64,000 bases of DNA from Pigmentiphaga sp. NML030171 (GCF_002188635.1 NZ_NINX01000015.1:248001-312000), one strand, 5' to 3'; numbered from the stretch's first letter, positions 16,840 through 26,800 are shown. Notes: generated from the sequence alone by a model not told the origin. Numbers and translations: made by a program.

Positions 16840-17391
16840 TCAGTCCAGCCGGATGTCGAGCGCCTTGATCACCTGGCCGTACCGGCGGGAATCCTCGGCG
16901 ATGGCCTTGGAAAGATCGTCCGGCGTCCCGCCCAGCCCCACCGTGCCCTGGCGCGCCAGCAGTTCCCGGGCCTGGGAAGACCGCATTGCCCGGGTGACCG
17001 CGCGGGCGATCTTCTCCCGCAGGGCCAGCGGGGTGCCGGCCGGAGCCATCAGCCCCGACCACGAGACCGCGTCGCCGAAGGAAAGCCCGGTGGCTTCCTT
17101 CAGCGTCGGCATCTCGGGCACCAGCGGCGAGCGTTGTTCGGCGACGACGCCCAGCGCCTTGACCCGCCCGCCGCGTATGAACGGCAGCGCCGCCGGCAAT
17201 TGCGCGATCATCATGTCGATCTGGCCGCCCGCCACGTCCGCCAGCGCCGCCGACACGCTGTTGTAGGGCACGTGCAGCAGGCCGACGCCCGCGCGCCCGG
17301 CGAAGATCTCGGCCGCCAGGCAGGCCGCCACCGCGCAGGCGGCCGCCCGCAGGAGATTCGTCCGGGCAAGGGAAAAGCGTGAGGTCTTCAT
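16840..17391 (-). pseudogene. Bug-family substrate-binding protein with large internal deletion
   Basis: The frame encodes 183 aa where intact Bug proteins are 310-330 aa. A normal signal peptide (MKTSRFSLARTNLLRAAACAVAACLAA) joins in frame to what is usually the middle of a Bug protein: LAAEIFAGRAGVGLLHVPYNSV, then GGRVKALGVVAEQRS and the C-terminal RRYGQVIKALDIRLD. About 130-145 residues of the first lobe are missing, including the normal mature N-terminal strand and the DGYTLL region. The junction is near 17308-17319, where CTGGCGGCC could belong to either side. It could still be secreted but should not form a two-lobed binding site. It lies just downstream of an amidohydrolase gene on the same strand. 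Confidence 0.8.
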
Positions 17392-17442
17392 GGCATATCC
17401 TTGGAAACGATCGGATCCGGGCGCCGCGGGCGGCGCCCCAAG

Positions 17443-18933
17443 CTATTCGCAATCGGGACAGAACGAAGGCGGGCACATCATCCGGGCGGTACGCCGCAGC
17501 GGGTCCCAGTCCTGGACCTGGCCCCAGACCTTTTCGGCGAAGGCCTGGGCCTCGGCGCGCAGGCCGCCCAGGTCGACGTCGGGAATGCGGCCGTCGCGCA
17601 TGCGGATCTCGCCGCCGGTGACGACCAGGTCCACGTCGTCGCCCACCCCGCACTCGACCAGGCTGCATATCGGATCCCAGATCGGCCCGTAGCGCAGCAC
17701 GTCCTTGCGCCCCAGATTGATGGCGACGATGTCCGCCCTGGCGCCCGGCGCCAGCCGCCCCAGGTCCTCGCGGCCCAGCGACCGGGCGCCGCCCAGCGTG
17801 GCCGCCTCGAACACCTCCTGCGCGCTGGCCGCCGTCAGGTCATGGCTCATGACCTTGCCGTGATAGGAAGCCGTGCGCATGTTCATGATCATGTCGCGCG
17901 GATAGGTATCGCTGCCTATCGTCATGTTCACCCCGACCTCGCGGTACGACTTCCACGAATCCAGCACGCGGGCCCGGCGCACGATGTTGATCGGGCAGTG
18001 GGACACCGAGACCTGGCTCTTCCCCATGCGCTCGAGATCGCGGCCGCCCGAATAGTTCAGGCGCGGGCTGTCGGAGATGAAGTTGGCGTGCCCGATGTTC
18101 AGCGCCGGGCTCAGCATCTGCACGCTATCCAACAGTTCGATGGGCGTCTTGCGATGTTCGCGCACGGTCTCGTAGAACTCGATGACGTTGTAGCCGGCGT
18201 GCGTCGCCATCGGCACGCCCAGGTCGCGCGCCGCCGCCACGGTCCGGCGCAGGATGTCGATGCTGCAGTTCTCGACCTCGCGCGGCACCAGGATCCCGTG
18301 GACCAGGTCGCTCGGATCGCGCTCGACCCGCTCGATGAACGCCACCGCGTCGTTGAACAGGTGCAGGCCGCCGTCGGGATAGGGCACGCGCGTCAGGTTG
18401 CCATCGTCGTCCGAGGCCCAGCGCCCGCTGTCATAGCCCGGCCCCAGGTAGCCCCGCACCCCCAGCGCCTCGCACTGCCTCCACAACGCCTCCTGGACGA
18501 TCACGTGCCCGCCCAGTTCGACGAAAGTCGTCACGCCGTTGCGCAGCAGTTCGCTGACCGTGAACGCCGCATGCAGGGCGATGCCGGGATCCACCTGCGC
18601 CTCTTCCTTGGTCAGGTAATTGGGATAGCCCTGTATGCGCGTGCCCGACCGGGCGATCGTGACGTCCATGTAGGGCTGGCCGAAGAGGTCCGCCCGGCCG
18701 TGGTCGGTCAGCAGTTTGTGCAGCGCGCGGTGACCCGAGTGCACGTGCGTGTCGATGAAGCCCGGCGACAACAGGCAGCCCGGCGCCTCGATGACGCGGT
18801 CCGCCTCGCCCCGGTAATCGTCCCCCGCGTAGACGATACGGTCCCCGTCGTAGACCACGCAGGCCTGCCGGTAGAGCACATGCCCGCCGTTCTCGTATCC
18901 CACCACCCAGTCGCCGTTGATCCTGGTTTTCAT
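17443..18933 (-). CDS. amidohydrolase-superfamily enzyme (chlorohydrolase/deaminase-like)
   Basis: The protein is 496 aa from the start MKTRINGDWVVGYENG; an in-frame ATG 78 bp upstream is less likely. Metal ligands of subtype-III amidohydrolases can be placed: His63 and His65 in FIDTHVHSGH, a His in MATHAGYN, GHANFISDS, and Asp in TIGSDTYPRD. Such enzymes deaminate or hydrolyse ring or amidine C-N bonds. The C-terminus ends with three cysteines (MCPPSFCPDCE), which is unusual for the family. It is followed by the truncated Bug gene and is divergent from a LysR regulator, so it is probably a catabolic gene under LysR control. Substrate unknown. Confidence 0.87.
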   Translation of the reverse strand: MKTRINGDWVVGYENGGHVLYRQACVVYDGDRIVYAGDDYRGEADRVIEAPGCLLSPGFIDTHVHSGHRALHKLLTDHGRADLFGQPYMDVTIARSGTRIQGYPNYLTKEEAQVDPGIALHAAFTVSELLRNGVTTFVELGGHVIVQEALWRQCEALGVRGYLGPGYDSGRWASDDDGNLTRVPYPDGGLHLFNDAVAFIERVERDPSDLVHGILVPREVENCSIDILRRTVAAARDLGVPMATHAGYNVIEFYETVREHRKTPIELLDSVQMLSPALNIGHANFISDSPRLNYSGGRDLERMGKSQVSVSHCPINIVRRARVLDSWKSYREVGVNMTIGSDTYPRDMIMNMRTASYHGKVMSHDLTAASAQEVFEAATLGGARSLGREDLGRLAPGARADIVAINLGRKDVLRYGPIWDPICSLVECGVGDDVDLVVTGGEIRMRDGRIPDVDLGGLRAEAQAFAEKVWGQVQDWDPLRRTARMMCPPSFCPDCE

Positions 18934-18994
18934 GCTGGTCTTTTTCCCTCGTTCTGCGAATATTGATCCTGCGATGCACTGCCCGAGACAGGTT

Positions 18995-19008
18995 CTCAGC
19001 ATGCTGAG
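18995..19008. promoter_or_regulatory. perfect 14-bp palindrome CTCAGCATGCTGAG
   Basis: A perfect self-complementary 14-mer lies 62 bp upstream of the amidohydrolase start. It could be the activation site of the neighbouring LysR protein. This is inferred from position only. Confidence 0.4.
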
Positions 19009-19219
19009 CAATTGCCGGGACTGTCAACGCGGCGGAGCTGGTCGAAAGGAACCCGCAACCCGGCTCGCAGGTACCGCGGAACGGATACAGGCACTACCCG
19101 GGAATGCGCGAAATCGACGAAGAACGAGCCCGATGCGGGCAGAAGCGGGACGGACGGCGCACGACCCCATAGCGAGGATCTGGCCGGACCGCGCCTTCCC
19201 GCCAGGAATGGCTATCTCG

Positions 19220-19234
19220 ATTCCGTTATGGAAT
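19220..19234. promoter_or_regulatory. candidate LysR autoregulatory site ATTCC-GTTAT-GGAAT
   Basis: A perfect 5-5-5 inverted repeat lies 46 bp ahead of the LysR start codon. Size and distance suit a LysR recognition box overlapping its own promoter. Confidence 0.45.
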
Positions 19235-19280
19235 ATTTGATTATCACGGCCGCCCACCGGCCCCGACGAAGCCCGGACCC

Positions 19281-20189
19281 ATGGATATCAAGCACGTCGA
19301 CCTGCACCTCCTGATGATCTTCGACGCGGTGCTGGCCGAAGGCAACGTAACCCGCGCCGCGGATCGCATCGACATCAGCCAGTCCGCCGTCAGCAAGGGG
19401 CTGGCGCAGCTGCGCGAGATCTTCCGCGACCCGCTGTTCCTGCGGAACGGGCGCGGCGTCGTCCCCACCCACAAGGCCATGGAGATGGCCACCGGCGTGC
19501 GCCACGCCATCCTCGCCCTGAACGGACTGGCCTCGCCGTCCGAGCCCTTCGCGCCGCACGCCGCCCGCATGCACTTCAACATCGCGGCCACGGACTACGT
19601 CACCTTTACCCTGCTGCCCGCGCTCATGCGGCGCCTGGCCTCGGAGGCCCCTTCGGTGTCGGTGGCCATCCACCCCATCGAGCCCCTGATGCCCGAGGAA
19701 TTGCTGCTGCTGGGCAAGGTGGACCTGGTACTGTCGCCGGTGGCCACCGCCACCTATCCCATCTACCGGCAGGAATTGTTCAGGGACGACTACGTCTGCC
19801 TGCACCGTATCGGCCACCCGCTGGATGGCCAGACGCTCGGCCCCCGCCAGTTCGCCTCGGCGCGGCACGTCGCCATGCCGCGCCAGAACGGCGCGCGCGA
19901 GCGCGTGCTGCAGGATGCGATGCAACAGCACGGCATCTCGCGCGACGTCGCCGCGCAGGTTCCCCACATGCTCGCCATCGCCCCCACGCTGGCCTGCACC
20001 GACCTGATCGCCACCGTCACCCGCCGCATCGCCCTGGCCTTCTGCGGTCTCTATCCGCTGCGCATGGCGCCCCATCCGCTGCCGCTGGGCGAGTTCGTCG
20101 TCTCGCAGCTCTGGCACGAACGGACCCATCCCAGCCAGTCCCAGCGCTGGCTGCGGGAATTGATCTTCGAGGTCTGCCGGGAGTTGTGA
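19281..20189 (+). CDS. LysR-family transcriptional regulator (NodD/PcpR-like)
   Basis: The protein is 302 aa. The HTH begins VDLHLLMIFDAVLAEGNVTRAADRIDISQSAVSKGLAQLREIF, followed by DPLFLRNGRGVVPTHKA. DLHLL...VLAEGNVTRAA is typical of the NodD/NahR branch of LysR proteins. The effector domain follows (HFNIAATDYVTFTLLPALMRRL). It is divergent from the amidohydrolase gene and its likely target is that gene. The next gene, tetR, is convergent and starts its 3' end 9 bp away. Confidence 0.92.
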   Translation: MDIKHVDLHLLMIFDAVLAEGNVTRAADRIDISQSAVSKGLAQLREIFRDPLFLRNGRGVVPTHKAMEMATGVRHAILALNGLASPSEPFAPHAARMHFNIAATDYVTFTLLPALMRRLASEAPSVSVAIHPIEPLMPEELLLLGKVDLVLSPVATATYPIYRQELFRDDYVCLHRIGHPLDGQTLGPRQFASARHVAMPRQNGARERVLQDAMQQHGISRDVAAQVPHMLAIAPTLACTDLIATVTRRIALAFCGLYPLRMAPHPLPLGEFVVSQLWHERTHPSQSQRWLRELIFEVCREL

Positions 20190-20198
20190 TGTAAGGCG

Positions 20199-20867
20199 CT
20201 AGCCGGCGGCGGGCGCCGCCAGCCCCGCTGCCAGGAAATCCAGCAGGCGCGACAGGGTCAGGTCGACGCTGGCGGCGGACACCGGCGTGGCGCGCACGTC
20301 CGGCATCAGCCGGGCGACGCGGCCGTTGTCGGCGCGGATGTACATCATGCTGCCGAACACGCATTGCAGCCGCAGGTAGAGCTCATCCCGCGTCAAGTGG
20401 GGACAGGCGCGGGCCAGGATGTCGACGAACAGCCGGCCGACGTCGTCGTGGACGCCGAACACGATGTTCTTGACCGCCGGATCGGGCTCGACCGAGCAGA
20501 TGGCCGACAGCCGGTTGAAGCGGGCGCCCTCCTCGGTCTGCCCCACGCGCATGCCCGGTCCGATGAAGGCCTCGAGCACGGCGCGCACCTCCGGCCGCGC
20601 CTGCGGGTCGGCGGGCACGCAGGCCTGCAGCAGCGCGTGCCGCTCGTCGTTCATCCGGCCCACGCGCGCCTCGAAGATCGCCCGCAGCAATCCTTCCTTG
20701 GTCCGGAAGTAGTAGTGCACGGCGGCCATGTTGACGCCGGCGGTGGCGGTGATCGTGCGCAGCGATACGCCGTTGTAGCCGTGCTCGGCGAACAGCCGCT
20801 CGGCCACGTCGACGATGCGGTCGCGGGTAGAGGCGGATTCGGCGGGATCGGCGGCGGGGCTGGGCAT
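20199..20867 (-). CDS. TetR-family transcriptional regulator
   Basis: The protein is 222 aa. The N-terminal HTH is ILxxA-type: STRDRIVDVAERLFAEHGYNGVSLRTITATAGVNMAAVHYYFRTKEGLLRAIFEARV. The C-terminal ligand domain is all-helical and unassigned, with a possible TetR_C (CecR-like) pattern. It is divergent from the cupin-Bug-fumarylacetoacetase operon, with inverted repeats in the 153-bp gap, so local repression is likely. Confidence 0.92.
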   Translation of the reverse strand: MPSPAADPAESASTRDRIVDVAERLFAEHGYNGVSLRTITATAGVNMAAVHYYFRTKEGLLRAIFEARVGRMNDERHALLQACVPADPQARPEVRAVLEAFIGPGMRVGQTEEGARFNRLSAICSVEPDPAVKNIVFGVHDDVGRLFVDILARACPHLTRDELYLRLQCVFGSMMYIRADNGRVARLMPDVRATPVSAASVDLTLSRLLDFLAAGLAAPAAG

Positions 20868-20934
20868 GGAGTCGTCCGGAAAGCGATAGGGAGCCTATGT
20901 TACCCGCAAAGCCTGGATTTTTGTTTCAGTCGAT

Positions 20935-20960
20935 TGATTGAATCATTCGTTTGACCGAAT
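20935..20960. promoter_or_regulatory. candidate TetR operator with two adjacent dyads
   Basis: TGATT-G-AATCA (20935-20945) is followed by ATTCG-TTTGAC-CGAAT (20945-20960), sharing one base. Both are perfect inverted repeats in the gap between tetR and the cupin operon, 61 bp before the cupin start. The 16-bp dyad has the size expected for a TetR dimer. Confidence 0.5.
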
Positions 20961-21020
20961 GGCTGGGAATTCCTATGATGGACCCTGACGCGCCATCCGG
21001 CGCCCGCATGAGGAACCCCC

Positions 21021-21593
21021 ATGAACGGAAAGATCCGCCGTGTCGTGACCGGCCATGACGAGCAGGGCCGCGCCGTCGTGCTGGAGGACGGCTATGCGCC
21101 CAACGTCCGCCACGATGCCAGCCGCCCCGGCTACTACCTGACCCAGCTGTGGCTGACGCCCACGGCCCCCGCGCCCATCGACAATGGCGCCGACCCCACC
21201 CTGGGGCCGGTGTCGCTGGCCCCGCCGAAACTGGGCACGGTGGTGCGCATCATCGAATTCCCGCCCGCCGGCCTGGAACTGCGCGACGTGGATGCCGATG
21301 CCGCCAAACAGGCGTTCTCGATGTTCGGCGGCCAGCATGCGCTGACCGCCCAGGGCGGCGGCAAGCAGCGCCACCCCTTCATGCATCGCACCGAAACCAT
21401 CGATTACGCCATCGTGCTGTCGGGCGAGATCACCATGCTGCTGGATGAATCCGAGGTCACGCTCGGCGCCGGCGAAGTCCTGATCCAGCGCGGCACCAAT
21501 CACGCCTGGACCAACCGCACGAACGAGCCGGCCCGCGTGCTGTTCGTCCTGGTCGACGGCAAGTTCGATCCGGCCCTGCCCGTGCAGCAGTAA
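21021..21593 (+). CDS. cupin-domain protein
   Basis: The protein is 190 aa. The C-terminal half is a single cupin barrel: HPFMHRTETIDYAIVLSGEITMLLDESEVTLGAGEVLIQRGTNHAWTNRT, giving the H-x-H-like plus E first motif and the G...H second motif that bind a metal. The N-terminal half has no recognised domain. It is the first gene of a three-gene operon with a Bug receptor and a fumarylacetoacetase. A dioxygenase, isomerase or sensing role is possible, but the sequence does not decide. Confidence 0.85.
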   Translation: MNGKIRRVVTGHDEQGRAVVLEDGYAPNVRHDASRPGYYLTQLWLTPTAPAPIDNGADPTLGPVSLAPPKLGTVVRIIEFPPAGLELRDVDADAAKQAFSMFGGQHALTAQGGGKQRHPFMHRTETIDYAIVLSGEITMLLDESEVTLGAGEVLIQRGTNHAWTNRTNEPARVLFVLVDGKFDPALPVQQ

Positions 21594-21618
21594 CCCCCAC
21601 TCCAAGAGGAGACCAAGC

Positions 21619-22572
21619 ATGTCTTTCAAGAAGATCCTGTTCGTTCCGCTCCTGGCCGCCATGTGCGCCACGGCCACCGCCCAGACCTACCCGTCGCGCC
21701 CGGTCGAGCTGATCGTTCCGTACTCGGCGGGCGGCAGCGTGGACGTCATGGCGCGCGCCTTCGGCCGCGAACTGTCCGAGATCCTGTCGACGCAGATCGT
21801 CGTCAACAACCGCGACGGCGCGGGCGGCACCATAGGCGTGGCCGCCGTGGCCTCCGCGCGTCCCGACGGCTACACGGTGCTGTTCTCGCCCTCGTCGCCG
21901 CTGACCCAGGCCCCCTTCCTGATGGGCCGCCTGCCCTACCAGCCCGACAGCATCACGCCGATCTGCCAGATCTTCGAGAACCCGTTCGTCATCGCCGTGC
22001 GCAAGGACTCGCCCATCCACAGCGTCAAGGAACTGCTGGACCAGGCGCGCCAGCAGCCGGGCAAGCTGTCCTACGGCCACGCCGGTCCCGGATCGGTACC
22101 GCACCTGGCCACGGCCAACCTGGCCAAGTCCTCGGGCGTGAACTTCAACGAGATCGCCTTCCGCGGCGATGCCCAGGTCATCCCGCAACTGCTGGGCGGC
22201 CACATCGACTTCGGCGCCCTGGGCGTCTCGTCGGTGGTGGGCAAGGACCTGCGCATCCTGGCGGTGTACGGCGACAAGCGCCTGGCCGGCCTGCCCGAGG
22301 TACCCGCCATCACGGAGTTCGGCATCAAGCACGCGGTCATCGCCCGCAACGGCCTGTACGTCAGCCGCGGCGTGCCGCAGGCCGCGCGCGACAAGCTCCA
22401 GCAAGCCTGCCACGCCGCCACGCAGAAGAGCGAATTCCAGAAGGCGGCCGGCCAGCTCTACCAGCAGGTCAACTACCTGGACAGCGCCACCTTCGCCAGC
22501 CGGCTGGCCAGCGACAACGACACCAACCGTGCGCTGATCCAGTCGCTCGGCCTGCTGAACACCGGCAACTGA
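21619..22572 (+). CDS. Bug-family substrate-binding protein
   Basis: The protein is 317 aa with signal peptide MSFKKILFVPLLAAMCATATA-QTYPSRPVEL. GAGGAG-type ribosome site precedes the ATG. SRPVELIVPYSAGGSVDVMARAF, NNRDGAGGTIGVAAVA and DGYTVLFSP are Bug signatures. Its C-terminal end (NRALIQSLGLLNTGN) is less like other Bugs in the window. It lies between the cupin and fumarylacetoacetase genes, spaced 25 bp and 8 bp, so it probably delivers the compound degraded by that pathway. Confidence 0.93.
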   Translation: MSFKKILFVPLLAAMCATATAQTYPSRPVELIVPYSAGGSVDVMARAFGRELSEILSTQIVVNNRDGAGGTIGVAAVASARPDGYTVLFSPSSPLTQAPFLMGRLPYQPDSITPICQIFENPFVIAVRKDSPIHSVKELLDQARQQPGKLSYGHAGPGSVPHLATANLAKSSGVNFNEIAFRGDAQVIPQLLGGHIDFGALGVSSVVGKDLRILAVYGDKRLAGLPEVPAITEFGIKHAVIARNGLYVSRGVPQAARDKLQQACHAATQKSEFQKAAGQLYQQVNYLDSATFASRLASDNDTNRALIQSLGLLNTGN

Positions 22573-22580
22573 GCGCGGCC

Positions 22581-23849
22581 ATGTACGAGATCATCGATGC
22601 GTCGCTGCACGCCTTCATCGACGTCGAGCCCGACAGCGACTTCCCCATCCAGAACCTGCCCTACGGCATCTTCTCCACGCCGGACGGCGGGCTCCGGGCC
22701 GGTACCGCGCTGGGCTCCTGGGTGGTGGACCTGCACGCGCTCGAGCGCGCGGGACTGCTGCCCACGCCCTCGGGACCGGCGCTGTTCGGCCAGGGCAGCC
22801 TGAATGCCTTCGCCGCCGCCGGCCGGCCCGTGTGGAACGCGGTCCGGGCACGCCTGGCGGCGCTGCTGTCCGGCACCGACGCGCGCCTGCGCGACGACGC
22901 CGGATTGCGCTCCCGCGCGCTGCTGCCCATGCAGGCGTGCACGCTGCACCTGCCGTTCGAGATCGCGTCCTACACCGACTTCTATTCGTCGGAGGACCAC
23001 GCCACCAACGTGGGCAAGCTGTTCCGGGATCCGGCCAATGCGCTCACTCCCAACTGGAAGCACCTGCCCATCGGCTACAACGGCCGCGCCAGTTCGGTGG
23101 TGCTGTCCGGCCACGACGTGCACCGCCCCATGGGGCAACTGCCCGTCGCCGGCGGCACGCCCGAGTGGGGGCCCTGCCGCCAGTTGGACTTCGAACTGGA
23201 AACGGCCTTCTTCGTGGGGCCGGGCACGGCCCTGGGCAGCCGGCTGGATCCCGATGCCGCGATCGCGCGCATTTTCGGGATGGTGCTGATGAACGACTGG
23301 AGCGCCCGCGACGTCCAGCGCTGGGAATACGTTCCCCTCGGCCCCTTCCAGGCCAAGGCGTTCGCCACATCGATCTCGCCGTGGGTGGTCACGCTGGACG
23401 CCCTGCAGCCCTTCCGGGTGGACGCCCCGCAACAGGATCCGGTGCCGCTGCCCTATCTGCGAGAAACCGATCGCCACGCCTACGACATCGAACTGTCGGT
23501 GGAACTCGGCACGCCGGACGGCGCATCCGCGACCATCACCCGCAGCAACTTCCGGCACCTGTACTGGACCATGGCGCAGCAACTCGCGCACCACACCAGC
23601 AGCGGCTGCAACCTGCGCACCGGCGACCTGATGGGCTCGGGCACCATCAGCGGGCCGAGCCCCGAGGCGCGAGGCTGCCTGCTGGAGCTGACCGAGAACG
23701 GCAGGCAACCCCTGGCCCTTGCAAACGGCAGCACGCGCGGCTTCCTGCAGGACGGCGACGAAGTCGTCATTCGCGGCCATGCCCGCCGAGGCGCGCTGCG
23801 CGTGGGTTTCGGCAGCGTACGGGGGCGGGTGCTGCCGGCCATTCCCTGA
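22581..23849 (+). CDS. fumarylacetoacetase
   Basis: The protein is 422 aa, the normal length of two-domain fumarylacetoacetases. The N-terminal SH3-like domain covers FPIQNLPYGIFST and LGSWVVDL; the catalytic domain includes DFYSSEDHATNVGKLFRDP, LDFELETAFFVGPG with the metal-binding glutamates, LMNDWSARDVQRWEYVPLGPF, and GCNLRTGDLMGSGTISGP. The enzyme hydrolyses fumarylacetoacetate to fumarate and acetoacetate, the last step of tyrosine/homogentisate breakdown. No homogentisate dioxygenase or maleylacetoacetate isomerase gene is adjacent, so the operon may serve a related substrate. Confidence 0.93.
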   Translation: MYEIIDASLHAFIDVEPDSDFPIQNLPYGIFSTPDGGLRAGTALGSWVVDLHALERAGLLPTPSGPALFGQGSLNAFAAAGRPVWNAVRARLAALLSGTDARLRDDAGLRSRALLPMQACTLHLPFEIASYTDFYSSEDHATNVGKLFRDPANALTPNWKHLPIGYNGRASSVVLSGHDVHRPMGQLPVAGGTPEWGPCRQLDFELETAFFVGPGTALGSRLDPDAAIARIFGMVLMNDWSARDVQRWEYVPLGPFQAKAFATSISPWVVTLDALQPFRVDAPQQDPVPLPYLRETDRHAYDIELSVELGTPDGASATITRSNFRHLYWTMAQQLAHHTSSGCNLRTGDLMGSGTISGPSPEARGCLLELTENGRQPLALANGSTRGFLQDGDEVVIRGHARRGALRVGFGSVRGRVLPAIP

Positions 23850-23854
23850 ACGCG

Positions 23855-23876
23855 CGGGGGGCCGCAACGCCCCCCG
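23855..23876. terminator. bidirectional terminator-like hairpin
   Basis: CGGGGGGC (23855-23862) and GCCCCCCG (23869-23876) form a perfect 8-bp stem with a 6-nt loop between the convergent fumarylacetoacetase and tamB genes. There is no U-tract. Confidence 0.5.
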
Positions 23877-23884
23877 AGTCTGCG

Positions 23885-26800
23885 TCAGTCGTCGAACAGC
23901 ACGAAATACAGCAGGTCCAGGCCGTTCAAGGTGCCGCCCTTGGCCACCGCCGACAGGCGATTGCTCAGGCGGTAGCTGAGCTTGACCACACCGTCGCGGC
24001 CCGACAGCGCCTGTTCGAAACTGGCGTAGAGCCGGTCGGACAGGCGCTTGCCCACCACCAGGAACTGGTTGTTCGACAGGGCGTAGGCCGACGAGGTACT
24101 GTCCCCCGCCACCGTGCGGTCCGGCAGCAGGCCGCGGCTGCTGCCCACGTTGCCCGACCGCACGCCGATCTCGTCCAGCCCGAGCTGGCGCGAGATCGGT
24201 TCGCTGCCCTGCGGCCCCAGCAGCGACGTCGCCGCGCTCAGCAACAACGTGGCATCGGCGCCGCCTCCGCCTTCGTCGGGGCCCCGGCCCAGCAGCAGCC
24301 ACGAGAGTTTTTCCACGTCGCTCACCTCGGGCGTGGAGACCAGCGCGATGCGGGGGCGGCGCGCCGTGCCGCTGATCCGCACGCCCGCCTCCACGCGCGG
24401 GCCGACACGCACCGCCACGACATCCAGCAGGGGATCGTCCAGCGGCCCCTGGAAAGTCAGCACGCCGCGGCGCACCGTCAGCGTCTGGCCATAGGCATCG
24501 AAGCGGCCGCCGCGCGTGCGGACCGTGCCGCTGGACGACAAGGCGCCGACCATGCCGACGATGCGCAGGTCGCCGGTGATGCCGGTATCCAGGCCGTAGC
24601 CTCGCAGGTAGAAGCGGTCGCCCAGCTTGGCGCCGACGTCGATGGCGATGCCCAGCGTCTTCTTCTGCCGCTCCTCGCCGGTACGGCGCACGTACACGTC
24701 GTCCGACAGCTTGGCCGGAGCCTGGGTGCCCATGTCGACCCAGCCGGTGTCGGCTTCGAACAGGCCCGCGATACGCATGCGGTCCGGGATGATGTCCATG
24801 TCCACCCGCCCCGAGCCGGCCACGAAGCGATCGGCGCGCTGGATCGCGGGGAAGCGTTCGGCCTTGAGAGTCGCGTGGCCCGAGGCCTGAGACATCCGCC
24901 AATCGGCGCTGATTTCCATCCAGCCGCCCTGGCTCTCGTTCTTGATCCACTGCTGCACCCGCGAATCGCGCGGGTTGACCCGGATCACGCTGGGAAAACG
25001 CAAGGATTCCAGCACGATGCGGTCATCCTCCAGCGTGGCCTTCAGCGTGCCGTCCAGCAGCCTGAGCCCGTCGTCCAGCCGTACGATCCGGATGCCTTCC
25101 CCCTGGAGGCCGCCGGAGGCATGCCATTGGCCGCCCGACTGGGCGACGCGCGCCGAACCGGCCACCTTGCCGCCCACCTCGACGCTGTCGCCGATGAACA
25201 GGCTGACCCAGCTCAGGTCCTTCAGGTCCACCTGGGCATCGAGCTGGGCCGGACGGTCACGGTCCAGGCCGATCGCGCCGCCACGGGCGATGACGCCGGC
25301 CTCGCCGTCCACCCGCACGCTGCCCACGCGGTCGCCCTCGACCAGGGCTTGCAGGACGATGCGGCTGTGGCCCGCGTTGCCATCCGGCGTCGCCCTGAGG
25401 CTGGCATCCAGCGTGCGCAGGCCCAGCGCCATGGGCGGCGTGCCGGGCACCCACAGGTCACCGCTGCGGCGGCGGATGTTCGCCGTCCCTTGCAGCGAAC
25501 CGGCGAAACGCATGTCCCAGTCGGCATCCAGCACGATGACGCGCTCGCGCGGAATGGGCTTGCCGCCCAGTGCCTCGAGCAGGATCTCCGGCGCCCAGGC
25601 CAGTCCCTCGGCGCGGCCGCGCGACTCCCAGCGGCCGCCACCGCCGCGTGCCCCCTCGTTGACCAGCTTGCCGGTCTGCCCGCCCGGCAGGCGCAAGGCG
25701 ATGCCAGCGGGCCCCACTTCCCATTGCCATTGCGGTGCCGCCGCGGACGGCACGTAACTCAGTTCCACCGGCGCCTCGAGCGACATGCCCAGCGGCGCGC
25801 GGGACAGGTCGAACTGCCCTACCTTGCCGCGCCAGCCGGGCGGCGCGCCCCGGCCCGGACCCGCGCCCCAGCCGCCGTCGAAACGGATCGCCAGCGTGGC
25901 CGGCGCCGACCGGTCGGCCGGCACGAACTCGGCATCCACCGTCCCTTCATGGCGCGCCATCGTGCCTTGCAGACGCAGGGTGGCTTGGCTCATGGTGGCC
26001 TGCGGCGCGCTGGACACGGCCACGTTGTCGATGCGCAGGTCGATGTCGGCCGGCGCGGCCGCGAACCCGCCCTGCGGACGCTTGCCGTTGACCGGCGATC
26101 CGCCCAGGCTCGTGCGCCCCTGCACCTTGCCCACGCGCACGCCGCCGGGCAACTGCAGGTCGCCCGCGTCCAGCGTCATGTCCAGCACCGGCGCATCCAG
26201 CGTTTCACCCAGCGAGCCGCGCGCGGACAGGCGGCCGTTCAGCAGCGATGACAAGGTCTGCAGGCGTGGCGCGTCCAGGTCGAAATCCAGCTTGTCGCCC
26301 GGGCGCCCGAACGCGCCCTTGGCCGTCAGCCGGTTGCTGCCGGCGTTCAGCGCCGCGTCGGCGCGCGTGACGCGCATGCCGGCAAAAGCCAGTTCGCCGT
26401 GCCCGCCCAGGGGCTGCCCGTTCCAGCGGCTGCCCTCCTCGATGCGCAGTTGTGCCGTCCCGCCCAGTTCGGGCAGCAAGGCCCCTTTCACCTCGGCTCG
26501 CGCCGAGACCTGGGCCGGCGGCAGGGCCTCGCTGCGCACCCAGTGGCTGGGGTCGAAACGGTCCAGCCGCAGCTCGGCGGCGAAGCGCCGGGGCTCGGCC
26601 AGTTGCAGTTCGCCCTTGCCGTTCGCGCGCGCCTCGCCGGCGGTCAGCGCGAACTGCGGAATGCGCACGACCTCGTCGCGCACGCCGGCCTCGAGCTTGA
26701 GCGCCAGCGGCACCTTGCGCGACCGGTCCGACAGGTCCGCGGTCAGCGACTGGACCGCCGCGTCGGCGGAGAACGTCAGCGTGCCCGCCAGCCTGGTCGG

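Larger units (their letters stand above)
18934..19280. other. divergent intergenic region between amidohydrolase and LysR genes
   Basis: The 347 bp hold no convincing gene; short open frames here have no ribosome site or family likeness. It contains two clear dyads, listed separately, and presumably the promoters of both flanking genes. Confidence 0.5.

Noticed and set aside
22832-26251. 1139-aa plus-strand open frame
   Set aside because: It overlaps the fumarylacetoacetase gene in another frame and then runs antisense to tamB; arginine/histidine-rich with no family likeness.
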